Shown here piece by piece: positions 1 to 12,052 of a stretch of DNA of 64,000 nt. The stretch is from NCBI GenBank assembly GCA_030844895.1, contig CM061228.1, positions 140,418,444-140,482,443 of the forward strand. The letters are read 5' to 3'. The notes under the pieces were generated by a model. It saw only the letters and a list, made by a program, of their open reading frames with translations. It made no database searches and was not told the DNA's origin. The stretch's first letter is position 1. Every line of letters begins with the position of its first letter. This stretch comes from Ambrosia x helenae (taxonomy: Eukaryota; Streptophyta; Magnoliopsida; Asterales; Asteraceae). A program made the translations under genes and the position numbers.

Positions 1-297
1 TTTTAAACGGCGATTGACTACAACAGGTGAGAGGATCGCACCACGAAGTCCGGAGTTGGACTGGCGGGCCCAGCTACCCCCTTGGGCGAGGCATCCGAAA
101 GGGGCTAGGCGCTCCCAGAGAAATTTCCAGCCGGAAGCTACTCCCTAATGGGCGCTTTCTGTTGCAGCCTCCGCACCGAAGCCAAAGTAACCGCACTATA
201 ATAGAAACTCGGGTGTGCTCAAGAATCGAACCAGAGACCTATAGCCTCAATGGTTCTCATCCATCATTGCAATGACCAACTGAGCTAGAGTCTGTAC
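1..297 (-). repeat. tRNA-related SINE remnant, cut by window edge
   Basis: Read on the minus strand, a Pol III A-box-like word (276-287, TAGCTCAGTTGG) is followed by a B-box-like word (223-232, GGTTCGATTC), the spacing of a tRNA-derived SINE head. The body runs to the left edge, where a T-run plus AACGGC resembles the tail of other SINEs here. The 3' end and any target duplication lie outside the window. A decayed tRNA pseudogene is the alternative. Confidence 0.45.
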
Positions 298-391
298 TTT
301 CACACTAATATTATGGTATTAAACCTGAGATCCCGCCATCTTTTTTTTTAACGGCAAACGTTACATCTCCTATATATTACACCAATGTATA

Positions 392-1201
392 TCTATATAT
401 ATATATATATATTGCAAAGGGATTAATCCTACATGTCATACTCTTATGTAATCTCTCATTTGAGAGATGCCACATAGGATGTGATGTGGCAACTCTAAAC
501 TAATTAAAAAAAAGAAATAAATATGATTTAACCTAATCTATTATAATCTTTAATCTAATCTATTAAATACTTAATCTACTAAATCTAAATATTAAACCTT
601 TATTATTTTATTTCTTGTGTTTCCTCCCATATCTTTTAGACGTTAATATCTTTTATATACAAGATTTTTTAAAGAAAAAAATTACACCAAATTAACGAGC
701 GTTTTATTATCTTTCCAACGAGTACCATAGTGCTATATAAAAATCGGAGAAAAAAATGACTATTTTTTTGTAACCCGATTGGTATTGTGTCGGGTTTTGG
801 GATTAGTTTAAAAAAAATTGTGGGTTTGGGTCGGGTCTGGGATTAGGTGATAACCGACCCGATTACTCGAAACAACATACCCAAATACCCGAACTACATA
901 CCCGATCATATACCCATGAAATTTTTAACGCATCACATAACCTTTAGACTAATGCGTTCGATATTTCAATAATTAACTTTTTTTTTCTTATTTCATGTTA
1001 GTTCCTTTTAGAATGATCGATTACAAACTTCCGAATTCATTTGTAATGGCACTAGATTTATACCCCGGCGCAAAGATTCGTTTTTTTTTTTATATTTAAA
1101 TATGATAACTTATGGCAGAAATTTGTTTAAAATAATAATAATATATTTTATTATGTTATATTAGATATTTCAACCCGAGACGCTTTCGGGATAAAAACTA
1201 G
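392..1201 (+). mobile_element. Short non-autonomous Helitron
   Basis: It starts with TC followed by an AT tract (TCTATATATAT). It ends in a hairpin (CCCGAGACG...TTTCGGG, 1173-1190) followed by CTAG at 1198-1201. The bases outside are A (391) and T (1202), the expected AT target with no duplication. No ORF is seen. An internal block (about 600-780) recurs at 4930-5080 and, inverted, at 58970-59150, so it belongs to a local family. Confidence 0.7.
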
Positions 1202-1654
1202 TAAATCTATATTACAACACCCTTGCCGATGATTGAACCTGGGATCCCACCATCTAATCCAACAACTTTCAACCACCAATAATACTTGCCGCAACTCAAT
1301 ATTAAACATTTATTTAGTAATCTCTACCCTCTGAATAACTTTGGTTACTTTATTAATGTTCAAAAACCTCGTGGGTGTGAGTTCCCTGGTTTTTTTTTTT
1401 TTTTTTCAGCATGGACACAACCCAAAACCACCATGGTTAACATTCTAAAACTTAGATTAAATATTTTAATTGTTCTTCTCCACTTAAACATGCAACTACC
1501 GAGACATTTGAGTCCGCATCCATGACATTTTGACCTACTATTTAGATATAAGGACTGAGTTAGTAATAAAGAATCGGTTAACAATTTGATGACAATTTTT
1601 CAAGTCAATTTGAAGTTAATAATCATCACATTTTAAGTAAAGTATAAGCTTTTT

Positions 1655-1840
1655 TTTTAAAGGCTTAGTTCAGTGGAAATCCTTATACAACCCTAACCTA
1701 GAGGTTCCAAGTTCGAATCCCTAACCACACACCGGTGTCCACCTTGCCTAAGCTCAAACCGTCACGGGGAATTTTTTTTGTGGTGTGCATGAATCGAACC
1801 TGTGACCTACCCTGAAGATGGGAACCCCTAAGGCAAAACC
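1655..1840. repeat. tRNA-like SINE remnants
   Basis: On the plus strand GGCTTAGTTCAGTGG and, about 45 bases on, GGTTCCAAGTTCGAATCCC look like A and B boxes. A second, inverted B-box-like word (GAATCGAACCTGTGACC) lies near 1790. I see no target duplication, so the borders are approximate. Confidence 0.35.
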
Positions 1841-2313
1841 CAGGAAAATCCTAGAATACTTGTTGAAGGCCTTGGGGATAAGCTCACATCTTCAATTGAA
1901 TTAAAATTCAAATGAGAAAACAATAGATTATCTTGCCCCACAACCGAAATTTAACTTGGTAGGGTTAGTCATGCAAAATCTATGATATCTACCATTACTT
2001 GTTTCACTTTCAATCACATAGCATATACTCAAAACAAAAACATCAACTTACCTAAGTTGTGTATACTTATGACAACTATGTCATGAAGGCAAAGAAAACA
2101 TAGGAATATGTCAAGGACAAATTTTATAAATATGTAATACATCTAATGCATTAGTCCTAGCCAGGTGACTCGTTGACCAACCTTTTTGAAACGCATAGGT
2201 TGAACGGTTTACTCATAAATGATAAGGGTTAGAAAAATGCATGAAGTATGTTAATGTAATTAACACAATTTAGGTATGTAATTTTTTTAACAACTAATAT
2301 CTTACACACCTTT

Positions 2314-2618
2314 GGTGCATATGGAAGTATCGGAACGAAGTGGCTTTTAAAACAATATCAAGTTACTATTTAGAAGATCGTGGGTGACATCAAAACTTTG
2401 AGTCTTCTTTGGATCAAGGCGCGGGCGAAACAAAGTTCACTAGATTGGGAGAAGTGGCGAGGGTTCAACGTGCATAATATTGGGTGGTAGTCTATGTTGT
2501 TTTAATTTTCTTTGTTCTTGGTCATCATTAGGCGATCATATTATTGTATTGGGTGATTAGCTAGTACCCCGCTAGCGTTGGGTGATAATAAAATTTTGTT
2601 GGTCGTTCAAAAAAAAAA
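2314..2618 (+). mobile_element. 5'-truncated L1-type LINE 3' end
   Basis: A frame from 2312 reads WCIWKYRNEVAFK and, after one frameshift, LSLLWIKARAK, the C-terminal end of plant L1 ORF2 just after the zinc-knuckle region. The 3' end is GGTCGTTC plus poly(A) (2609-2618). A perfect 13-base target duplication, CTTACACACCTTT, flanks it (2301-2313 and 2619-2631). The same protein segment lies in the large LINE at 20.1-20.2 kb. Confidence 0.8.
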
Positions 2619-2990
2619 CTTACACACCTTTTTTTCCACCTTTTGTAGACTCAAACTCCTATTCCCTCAAAGAGATGATTCTTTCTTTACTATTACACTC
2701 TGTTTCATTGTTTTATTAAAGGATGGAAGAGAAAGGATCTTCCTCCTCTTACTTTTTCTTTAATTCCTTCCAAATTGGAAAGATTGAAAATCACCCTAAA
2801 AATCTCCCTATTATCGCTCTCATTCCCTCTCTTTCCCTCCTACAAAAAACTTTGGAACACATTTTTTCCGTACTTCCTTTTCAATCTTTTCTCTTCCATC
2901 CTTTAATGAAACTCTGAAATAGAGTGTTAGGGTACCAGCTAAGTGGCAATTTAGGTATGTAATTAACACTAATTTTTGCATGGTTAAAAG

Positions 2991-3265
2991 CATTGTTTTG
3001 AAAACCGGACCGGACCGGCCGGTCGGACCGGGCTCCGGGGCCTGGACCGGTCCGGTTCGGGTAGTCGGACCGTTTTTGCAGCGAACCGGGGTTGAACCGG
3101 TGAACCGGCCGGTCGGACCGGAAACCGGACAGGTCGGACCAGATTTTTTAATTTTTTTTAATTTTTTTTAATTTTTTTTTGTTTTTTGGGCCGGTTCGTC
3201 GAACCGGTCGAACCGGAAACCGGACGGGGTCCGGTTCAACGTCCGGTCCGGTTCTGAAAACCTTG
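2991..3265. mobile_element. hAT-like MITE of the AACCGGACCGG family
   Basis: Imperfect terminal inverted repeats (CATTGTTTTGAAAACCGG and, inverted, CAAGGTTTTCAGAACCGG) enclose a GC-rich interior of repeated CCGGTC/GACCGG words. A perfect 8-base duplication GTTAAAAG flanks it (2983-2990 and 3266-3273), typical of hAT insertion. ORFs inside are read-through of the repeats. Confidence 0.85.
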
Positions 3266-3369
3266 GTTAAAAGGATTGCCGGTTTGTTAAAAAAAATGGA
3301 GAGAGGCCGAGAATCATGTGGTACCAAACAAAGATGGGAATGTGTGACTTTAAAGAGCATTAAGTAGTT

Positions 3370-4419
3370 TTAGATGTGGCCCCTGCCGATTTGTTCACAA
3401 CCTTAAGGGAGGCTGTCGGATAGGGTCCTCCATATTAATAATAATGCCTGCCTTTCATCTCAATTTTCCACTCGTTTGTTTCTTATTCGTTACTCTCTTC
3501 GTCCACACATGCTCACAACTACGACACGCTTTTCTTCTTCGTGGAACACGTGATTTCTTCAATTATTTACAAGTTTTTTCTTTCCTAAATGTCTAATACA
3601 GACTTTAAAAACAGTCACTGATCTATAGAAAGAAACGTTTAAGCCCAATCAAGTTTGGCTACTTTAGCACGGTTTTAATAGAATCGCGTATTGAACATTT
3701 TCCTTAAGTTATATACGCCCAACTTCTCAACTTTTCTTGTTTATTTTTTATTCAATAGAACTCGTAAACATGCACGACAAGAATAGTGGCCATGGATTTA
3801 AGTAGGCGATCCATGTGATCATATAGTAGTATACACAAATTGAAATAAATAAGTTTACGATCATTAATTTCAGCTTCAGGACATGAACATTTTTTTTGAG
3901 CGGTCTAGGATACCACCCTAATAAACTCACCCCCTCCCAAGTATAAATTCAAGCACCCACGGATATTGTAACCATCTCACCCGAAAGCCTTAAAAAGTGG
4001 CGATGATCAAAATAGAGACATCCCGAGCAAAAAAACCCCACATAAGCGGGTTACCCTTTTAACTCACTGTTAGAACACTGAATCAACAGATTATTGGCTC
4101 AGGACAAACGCTTAAAAGACACACTTTCAACTTCAAATTAAAGCCCAAAACACTAGAGTTGAAATAAACATTAAAAAAACAAGAATACATAACAATTTTT
4201 TTTATTAATACCACTCAAAGTCAATATAGTCCACCATTTGCTCTCCATTATTTACTTTGGAAACTCACGCGTCAACACACTGTAATACTAATATGTACCC
4301 ATGCTAATTGCTAACCCCTATGTTGCGCAAAAAAATTAATATCTAAATTAAGTAGTTGGTATTTTTTATATTTTACTTTTACGATCTAAAGTAGTTGGTA
4401 ATGGTAAATATGTATCACA
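3370..4419. other. Intergenic DNA, nothing firm
   Basis: AT-rich sequence without a credible ORF. A T-run plus GAGCGGTC at about 3889 resembles an inverted SINE tail, but no Pol III boxes follow clearly. Confidence 0.4.
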
Positions 4420-5347
4420 TCTATATCTATATATAAGGCCTTTAGGTATGGATCCGACATGAGGGTCGGCTAGGAGGGGCATGCCCATGCCGGCCCGGTA
4501 CGGCATGGGCGGCAGGCTAAAGACTTTGATGCTGGGCCATTTGTTATTATTTTTAATAGATTTTTTATTATGTTTAATAATTCTGGTCAATGGGGAGATC
4601 CGTGGGGCCATTTGTTATTATTTTTAATAGATTTTTTATTATTTTTAATAATTCTGGCAAATGGGAAGACCCGTCATCATAGTGTACACCCACCCCCTTA
4701 AAGGCTCATCATGAAGATGTCTCTCCCCCACTCCTACTTAGCGCCTACATGGAGGCCCATCATGATGATGACACCCCCTCCACACACAAAGGCCTAATAA
4801 ACCAAAGTCATTTTAATGACATGACATTCAAAGAGACATTCTTCCCTTGAGTGTATCATTTGTCATCTCATATGACATTAAGATATTTTAGGAAAAAAAG
4901 AATTTAAAACCAAAATTGGATTTTTCTCTCTTATCTTTCCTCCCATAATTTTTAAACGTTAATATCTTTTATATACGATATTTTTTAAAGAAAAAAAATT
5001 ACACCAAATTAACGAGCATTTTATTATCTTTCCAACGAATACTATAGTGTTATATAAAAAACGGAGAAAAAAACGACTATTTTTTGTGGGGCTTTGTTCA
5101 TACAGGAAAAAAAATACAAAGTGTTCAAGTAAATCATTAATCATGTATAGGCAAGTCACTATTCAAATTAGTAAATATGAAATCTATTTTCAACATGCGT
5201 TATCATTGGAGTTATACATTATTTTAGGTTAGATATTAATATTAGAGTTATACATTGTTTAAGGTTAAGCGTTAACATTGGAGACACATTCTTAATTGTT
5301 TTAGGTTAAATACTACCCGAAGTTTTTCTGCATGTAGTATAATCTAG
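4420..5347 (+). mobile_element. Probable decayed Helitron
   Basis: The start TCTATATCTATATATAA follows an A. The end CTAG (5344-5347) precedes a T, but the hairpin before it is poor. An internal stretch (4930-5080) closely matches 620-785 in the Helitron at 392-1201. A Harbinger-like MITE is nested just inside the left end. The weak right end keeps confidence low. Confidence 0.4.
4437..4794. mobile_element. Harbinger/Tourist-like MITE with internal duplication
   Basis: The ends are GGCCTTTAGGTATGG and, inverted, GGCCTTTGTGTGTGG, flanked by the 3-base duplication TAA (4434-4436 and 4795-4797). A 71-base segment starting GGGCCATTTG is tandemly duplicated (4534-4604 and 4605-4675). The ends resemble those of the larger element at 44651-45357, which also has a TAA duplication. 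Confidence 0.6.
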
Positions 5348-5815
5348 TTATTCATTTATTTGATTACCAAAGTAGAATTAGTTTACGAGTACGATTACAA
5401 GACAAACTACAAACACAATATAACTTAAATCAGTTATAAATAATTGTTCAACTAAACAAGTCTAACCAAGTTCAATTAACCGAAATAACAATAAATACCG
5501 ACGATTATACCAGAAAACTGTCTATTAATTAGGTTAAAACCATAGATCTTAAAATACTTGGTAACGCATTCGCCTGAAAACTCAACAAAATCAGATTACA
5601 TACCACTTGAGGAAACCGTTCCCGAACAACAATAAAAGAAATTACAATGAAAATTTCTCTAAACGTTGCAAAAAAAAAGAAACATACAACCGATCAAAAG
5701 TATTTACATTACGTTTCCAAATAGACGAAATTAATACAACTAGCCTCTAAGTGGTGAACCCAAAATTTATTTTATTAGGCGAACCCAAGTTTAACCGAAC
5801 TTTTAAGAGGTAAAA
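5348..5815. other. 3' flank of the ERF gene
   Basis: AT-rich sequence without repeat termini that I recognise. The part nearest 5815 is expected to hold the 3' UTR of the minus-strand ERF gene. Confidence 0.4.
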
Positions 5816-6514
5816 CTACGCGGTTTCAGCTGGTGGAGGAAGGTTGAGATCGATTGTGACACGTTTCGGTGCCGATGAAATCAACGGTTTCAGATCAACA
5901 ACCGAGGATGAGTTCGAGTCGCTGCTCAATGATTGCCGGAAAATACCGCCGGAGTTGTGGTTAACGTGAACTTGACCGGAGAGTAATGTTCCGTTGTAAT
6001 AAAACATTTGGGGTGAATAATATCCGGTTACCGGAGAAAACCGGTACATATTCATATTAATATTTTTATTCTGGTGTAACGGAAATTGAACGGTAGACGG
6101 AACCGTAACGCCGTAAGACAGTTTTAGATCTAACGACGGTACAACCGTTTCCGTCTCCGTCGACTCAACGGTACTCCCCTGACTCGTACTTTGATGACTC
6201 ACTAAACAATTATTTTCCATCTTAATCAAACAATTATTATTATTATTATTATCATATGAAGGAAAATTAGTTTTAGCCTTAGAGCCACGAAACTCACGCG
6301 CCGCCGCGTCGTAAGCTCTAGCCGCCGCCTCAGCCGTATCAAACGTGCCTAACCAGACACGGCTTTTTTTGCCGGGATCACGAATCTCGGCGGCGTACCT
6401 GCCCCATGGTCGCTTCCGTACGCCTCTAAAATGTGGCTCTTTGGGTTGTAGGGTAGGGACAGAGGTGTTGGCGTTAAGTTTAGCGGCCATCGGCGGTGTG
6501 TCTTTAGGTGACAT
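5816..6514 (-). CDS. AP2/ERF group VIII transcriptional repressor (EAR motif)
   Basis: Intronless 232-residue protein. An AP2/ERF DNA-binding domain covers about residues 28-85 (HFRGVRKRPWGRYAAEIRD onward) and has the Ala and Asp (WGRYAAEIRD) that mark ERF-type rather than DREB-type binding of the GCC box. An asparagine run (89-94) follows. Two EAR-type repression motifs are visible: LDLKL (128-132, LxLxL form) and DLNLPPP near the C-terminus (222-228). Family knowledge for group VIII ERFs (AtERF3/4/8 type) makes it a nuclear repressor of ethylene, jasmonate or stress genes. The start is the first Met of the open frame, and the domain architecture is complete. A TATA-like box lies about 130 bases upstream. 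Which orthologue it is cannot be settled by eye. Confidence 0.95.
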   Translation of the reverse strand: MSPKDTPPMAAKLNANTSVPTLQPKEPHFRGVRKRPWGRYAAEIRDPGKKSRVWLGTFDTAEAAARAYDAAAREFRGSKAKTNFPSYDNNNNNNCLIKMENNCLVSHQSTSQGSTVESTETETVVPSLDLKLSYGVTVPSTVQFPLHQNKNINMNMYRFSPVTGYYSPQMFYYNGTLLSGQVHVNHNSGGIFRQSLSSDSNSSSVVDLKPLISSAPKRVTIDLNLPPPAETA

Positions 6515-6554
6515 GATAAGGATATGGGATTGTTTAATGGTGGGGTAAATATAA

Positions 6555-6555
<1 letters not shown>

Positions 6556-6591
<36 letters not shown>
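6556..6591. repeat. (AAT)n microsatellite in the ERF 5' leader
   Basis: Twelve uninterrupted AAT units lie between the predicted TATA box and the start codon of the minus-strand ERF gene, so they are probably transcribed as (ATT)n in the 5' UTR. Confidence 0.9.
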
Positions 6592-6595
<4 letters not shown>

Positions 6596-6640
6596 GCTTG
6601 ACGGCAGTTTAGGAGGAAAGAAGAAATGATAGGTTGATTA

Positions 6641-6722
6641 TTATATAGGATAAACGTGGAGAACGGGTCAACGTAAGGAGCGTAGATGAGGGCAGCCGCC
6701 CATAAAGGGAGGGTTACGTGGC
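6641..6722 (-). promoter_or_regulatory. Predicted ERF promoter: TATA box, W-box, GCC-box, ABRE-like
   Basis: Read toward the gene: a TATA box CTATATAA (6641-6648), a W-box-like TTGACC (6666-6671), a GCC-box AGCCGCC (6694-6700, plus strand) and an ABRE-like ACGTGGC (6716-6722, plus strand). The GCC-box is the known target of ERF proteins, so self- or cross-regulation by ERFs is plausible. Function is inferred from motifs only. Confidence 0.55.
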
Positions 6723-6777
6723 GGGCGGCATTGTGCTATGTATTTTTAACAACAAATTGGATTTTGTATTAAAGCAC

Positions 6778-6906
6778 GCGGCGATATCGGTACCCACATT
6801 TAAAGTTTTTTGGTATCGGTTTGAGATCGGGATGATATCAGTATTTTAAGGTACGGTATGGTATCGGTATTGAGTTTTGAAAGTTTTTGGGATCGGTATC
6901 ACGCCC
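6778..6906. repeat. Fragment of the CCGATACC MITE family
   Basis: The words GGTATCGGT, GATATCGGTACC and GGTACGGTATGGTATCGGTATT match the interior of the MITE at 57609-57884. Termini and target duplication are not evident, so this is a truncated or decayed copy upstream of the ERF promoter. Confidence 0.5.
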
Positions 6907-7194
6907 CCAACATTATTAAAGCAAAAAATGCAATAGCGTGGAAAATTTAACGACGTGGAATTGAGAGCTATTCGATAATGTTACGTTGGAAATAGTAATA
7001 TGATCGTTTAAAAAATAATTGTTTTTTTAATTCAATTTTTCTACCTATTTAAACCCCAACTCAACCTATTTTTATATGCACTATCTCCTACTATCTTATA
7101 CTCCCTCTTTTTTTTTATAAACTCTCCTATTTTTATATTAAAAAATAACATGCATCCTTTCGCCCCCTTTGGTGTTCCATCTCGCCCAACTAAC

Positions 7195-7935
7195 CTAAAT
7201 GTGTAACGCCCAAACACCACCCAACAACTACCAACCTTTAACTACCAAGATTGTGACCCGAGTACGGTCGATTTTTCGCAACTATTTAACATGCCCCAAC
7301 AATATGTTCAAAGTCCAATGGGTTTTGCATCCAACTATCAAAGTTCTCCCATGTTTTAGACGAGGATTCGAGAAACCTTTTTTTATGGCCATGGGTAGAT
7401 GAGAATATCGGGAGATGCCATGCATTTCAAGAAGTTTTCCAACTTGTGAAGGACAATTTGGGTAACGGATGTAGCGATGTGAATATATTAAAAAAATGTT
7501 AGAGGAGAACAACGCTTCGCGTGCGACATTCGCCTGCATTAGGTGTTGGGAGCTTGTAAAAGGAAATCCTAAATGGGCTAACGTACCGGGCATGAGGTCT
7601 ACTATTAGTCGTAAAGCGAAACGATCCAAAACCTCATCGTCGATTGATCCAAACACATTCACTTCCGATGCTTGAAATGTCGATTTAAATGAGGATGTCG
7701 TGGAATAGGAAGAGGAGTTGCCCCGACCGCTCAGCAGAAGAAGAACACAAAGGGGGGACGGGTGGAGTCGTCTTCGGCGGGTGTCTGAAATGAAAGAAGA
7801 CTTCGAATAGATGAATTGACGACTTCGAGATATACAAGACCTTGGAGCTAGGTGTTTGGACACAATGCAAGAAAGAATCGTTGAAAACAAAAAGTTTGTC
7901 GCGTTACTACTAGCACAAATGTGTTGCTAACAAAT
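7195..7935 (+). pseudogene. Decayed ORF, perhaps a transposon-associated Myb/NAM-like protein
   Basis: Several plus-strand frames joined by frameshifts give protein-like segments: EPFFMAMGDENIGRCHAFQ-like sequence, GNGCSDVNILKK, then NPKWANVPGMRSTISRKAKR, and near the end DTMQERIVENKKFVALLLAQM. The order (short N-terminus, basic middle, charged C-terminal helix) is reminiscent of trihelix/Myb-like or NAM-associated proteins encoded beside plant Harbinger transposases. Stops and frameshifts make it non-functional. Family assignment is tentative; a SANT-domain profile search of the three frames would decide. Confidence 0.35.
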
Positions 7936-8437
7936 CCGTGATAAATACGGGTTTTAGATTGTTTCGTCTTTTAATTTATTTTTTAGTACTTTTGCATGTT
8001 TTCTCTTTTTTTGTAGGGTATTGTAATTTTCATTATTTGTATTTAATGAAATACTATTTGTTTTAATTTTCAAAAAAGAAAATAATAATTAGCTAATCAC
8101 TGTAAGGGGCATCTTGAAGCTTGAAACCACTACACCCGTGTTTTATTTCAAGCCCCATGATGCCTCATATGCGACTAAGATGCCACGTGTCACACAAAGC
8201 CTATGGAAGGGGCTTGAAATTCATTTACCAGTACACATGGTTTTAGATCCTTATGTATGTTTTCAAGGCTAGGATGTCTTCATGACTCAATTGGAATTAG
8301 CTTTGTTCGCTCAGTTTATAAGAAGGTAAGTTTATCTCATAGCTCACTTGTTAACCTTTTTTTTTGTCACCCTCAAATTTCACTGCGTAGTTTATATCGC
8401 GAGTCGCGTGACACGTCAGGATCCCCACAACCATTAT

Positions 8438-11262
8438 TGTCACACCTCAAATTCCACTGCGGAGTTTAATGTTTAACCAAAATGTTTAAAGTAAAGCGGA
8501 AGCGTAAAGAAAGTATTAAAGTAAAACATCCTGCGCAAAACACCACGACCGAAATCAAAGTAATGTAAATAAACCAAAATAAGCTTTAATAATATTTAAC
8601 ACCCAGTGACACCAATGATGCATTCCCTAACATGCTCTGTACCTAGCGGCCTGCAAAAGCATGCTAACATGTGTCAACATAAAGTTGGTGAGTTCACAAA
8701 GTAAGGTAAGTAAGAGTTTAAGTTTCCAAACCAGTGATCAGTAACCAAAACCAAGAACCACTAGTTCAGCGTATGCCAAAGGTAGCTAACCCACTCATGA
8801 TAACTAAACAATGAAGTACCGAACTGCTATTTAAATGATGCACTCACCCCATGAGTTGGTTTTTGCCTCCCATCATTACCTATCAACAATGATAAAATAT
8901 GAAGTCGTAGTTCATGCCCGGCTCCCAGCAGGGTGTGAGGTTTGTCAAACCTAATAACGCTATCAACTAGTAACTCGCTTGCCATAACCCGACAACTCAT
9001 TCGGTATAAGTGAAGGACTTCCGTGATAGCATGTAGTTTAGTTTATCAAGGATAAAAAGTGTGAAACTAGTAAAATCCGATTCACTCCGTGAATCAATGT
9101 ATCCCAACACCCGAGATATAATGTAGTCTCAACTGGACTAGAAAATTAAGTAGTTCTCAACCAGAAATTAATGTGTGTGTCTCTAACCAAAGACACATGC
9201 TTTTGAGAAAAAAATAGTGAAACTCACCTTAGGTTGCAAAAGCTAAATCCAAAATCCGCAAGTAATCAGGACGTGCTATCGTTTGTCCAAGACGTTAAAT
9301 AATGTGAAAACGTTTAGGTGACACCCAGTGTAACTACATGCACAAGTAACCCTACGGAGTTGAACATTATGTTTATTATTAGTTATACACGTCATATACA
9401 TCTCATACAAGTGTTCATACAAGTTCAAGTCATAACCGAGTCATATAAGCCTCAAAACAAGCACTTATACATATGTCACAATTTGTGTTTTTAGGACAGA
9501 TTATGAGCTATAAAAACGATTTTATAAAAAATACTTAAACAACATATTAGACTCCCAAAATTTTACTAAATATTCCTAGAAGTCCATTCGTCATGCTCAT
9601 ATTTTTGTTTCGTGACAAAACCATATATAAAATTTATGAAAAATTGTTTGCTACAACTAGGTTTTGAAAACATTCACATCAGGTCAGTTTTCAAGAAAAA
9701 TTCTTAAAAAATCGTGTATTTATCCAAACGGAATGAATCTACTAGGAAAAGCCGAGTTATTCTTATATCAACGTACTGACCAAATTAAGTGACCTAACTC
9801 CTTGTTAAACCCGAGTTATGGCCATATAAAGTTGATCCAATTTACAACTCCGAAAATCAGATTTGACCCATGTTTGTATAAAATTCCAAAAACACATCAA
9901 ACGATAACCAAATCACACAATCTTACACATTCTGGAAAGCTAAGATCACGTATAACATGTTCAAAGCAAGAAACAATCAAAACAAGTAGTTTAAGATCAT
10001 GTTACAGAGCCTACAAGCCCACACATGAAATCTCTCTGTTTTTAAACATGCATAACTCTTAATTTCTACAAACCCTAGATGTATATTGTCGATTAAAAAC
10101 ATCGTATAAACATAATAAAAGACTTCTCATGAATAAATCTGATCAAAACATACAAGATTTATCATACATAATATCCTCTATACACCCTACATGTTCAATA
10201 ATCATAATCATGCATTATAATATAATATAATATACCACCTAACAATCATAGGAACTCAATGTTTATCATGTTAATCCTTCATAAAACTCATGTTTTAGTT
10301 TTAATAAAATCATCTTAGATCCGGATAAACTTGTTTATGGTGTTTTAAAACATAACTAAGAAGATTAAAACGCAAGAGATTAAGTGTTATACCTAGAGCT
10401 AGGGGTGTTCAAAATCGGATAATCCGAATTTCGGATATCCGAATTTCGGATAATCCGAAATTTCGGATAGTCAATATTGAGATCCGAATCCAAATCCGAA
10501 ATTTCGGATATCCGAAATTCGGATATCCGAAATTTCGGATATCCGAAATTCGGATATCCGAAATTTCGGATTCGGATTCGGATCATCCAACAGATAATCC
10601 GAAACTTAAAAAAATTAAAAAAATAATAAAAAATAATTAAAAAAAACTATAAAAAACGTTCTCCTTTATGCCTAAAACGTGAACCTATTAAAAAAACAAA
10701 AATCGAAGTTAGATAAACGAAATTTGAACAACAAATATATAAAAAAAACTTATTATTTTGATGGAATGGGACTGTGGAGGTCGGATACGAGGTGGACGGG
10801 GGCTGTTATAGAGGAGAGAAGAGAGAGCAACAGCTATGGATTAGAGGAGTATGGACTTAGAGTTAGAAGGATTAAGGATTTAGGATTGTGTATTGTGTTA
10901 TGTAGTGTATATAATATTATATATTTATATATATATATATATTTAATATTCGGATTCGGATAATCCGATTATCCGAAAATTTTCAAAATCAGGATCCGAA
11001 TCCGAATCCGAAATTTCGGATAATCCGATTTTCGGATATCCGAAAATCGGATTATCCAAAATTTCGGATAATTCGGATTCGGATTTTCGGATTTTTCGGA
11101 TTCGAATTTTGGATTATCCGATTTTGAACAGCCCTACCTAGAGCTCTTCATAATCACAAACTGAACACCTTCAAAGTCTCCCGAATGATGTTCTTTAACC
11201 TTAGCAAGTGCTAGGGGTTATATTTTTCGTATGGGGCTGTAAGGGACGATTAGGGTAGTACA
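8438..11262 (-). mobile_element. Probable solo LTR (Ty3/Tekay-like), interrupted by a MITE
   Basis: The left edge TGTCACACCTCAAATTCC and the internal layout (a segment like AACATGTGTCAACATAAAGTTGGTGAG) resemble the LTRs at 22505 and 47909, which read the same way relative to their minus-strand element. The right edge is proposed at CA (11261-11262). Its flank TTATT overlaps the left flank ATTAT by the four bases TTAT. About 2.1 kb remain after removing the nested hAT MITE. No primer-binding site abuts the left edge, so a solo or truncated LTR is likelier than a full element. Confidence 0.5.
10400..11136. mobile_element. hAT-like MITE of the CGGATAATCCGAA family
   Basis: Terminal inverted repeats of more than 20 bases (TAGGGGTGTTCAAAATCGG against its inverse, one mismatch) are flanked by the perfect 8-base duplication CCTAGAGC (10392-10399 and 11137-11144). 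Both arms consist of reiterated words such as ATCCGAAATTTCGGAT; the middle (10610-10950) is ordinary sequence. It lies inside the LTR at 8438-11262. Confidence 0.9.
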
Positions 11263-11605
11263 TTATTCATTAAAATAAAAAAGATTTTAGTTTTTTGGTA
11301 TCATAAAACACTATCATGAGATACATTATATATAGTATAGATATAATGCATTTGAAAAAAAAAACACTTTAAGCTATATAAAAGTTATAAGTGTTTTATT
11401 TACTTAACGTATATATATTTTACCACCTTTTTAATTACACTCTAATCACTTGTTTAACTAAACTTTAGTTAATTAATTAGAAGTTATTTTTATCCCCGTT
11501 CTAAAAAGCTAACTACGTTATGATATTCCAAGAGACATAATTTTTCTTACCTTAATATTTCTTTAAAAAAAGTAACACTATAAAAACAGGTATTTTATTC
11601 ACTTT

Positions 11606-11745
11606 ATTTTTTTTCTTTTTTTTGAACGGCTAATTTTTCTCATTTTAAATACATCATTTTTTGCCTTTTATAAGGCTTGAACTCTCGACCTTCCATTTGA
11701 AACCCGAACCCCTTTTACCACCACACCACAAGGGGTGGGGCAGGT
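11606..11745 (-). repeat. SINE-like tRNA-related repeat
   Basis: On the minus strand, GTGGTGGTAAAAGGGG and GGTCGAGAGTTCAAGCC look like degenerate A and B boxes. The body ends in GCCGTTCAAAAAAA, the tail shared by several SINEs in this window. No clear target duplication. Confidence 0.45.
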
Positions 11746-12052
11746 ATTTTATACACTTTAATCTAAGTATATTATTGTTATAGCTTTTTTAAATCAAAAC
11801 AAATTGATATGTTATGCAGTTAACAATATTTAGGGTGAGTAGCAAAAATCGTAACCGAAGCTATATAAAAAACAAATAAAACCAAACTGACCATTCATAT
11901 CATCACCATTTTTTTGTATTTTTATCTTGAATACTCAAATTCTTTATATAGACGATCACTTTTCTATTTTTTGTGTACTTAAAAATGCAAATTATTTAAT
12001 TAATTATATAATGATTAGACATACTTAAAGTTAAATTTAAAATAATCTATAC

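Noticed and set aside
7685..7890. Minus-strand frames over the decayed ORF
   Set aside because: The protein-like signal is on the plus strand; the minus frames are shadows.
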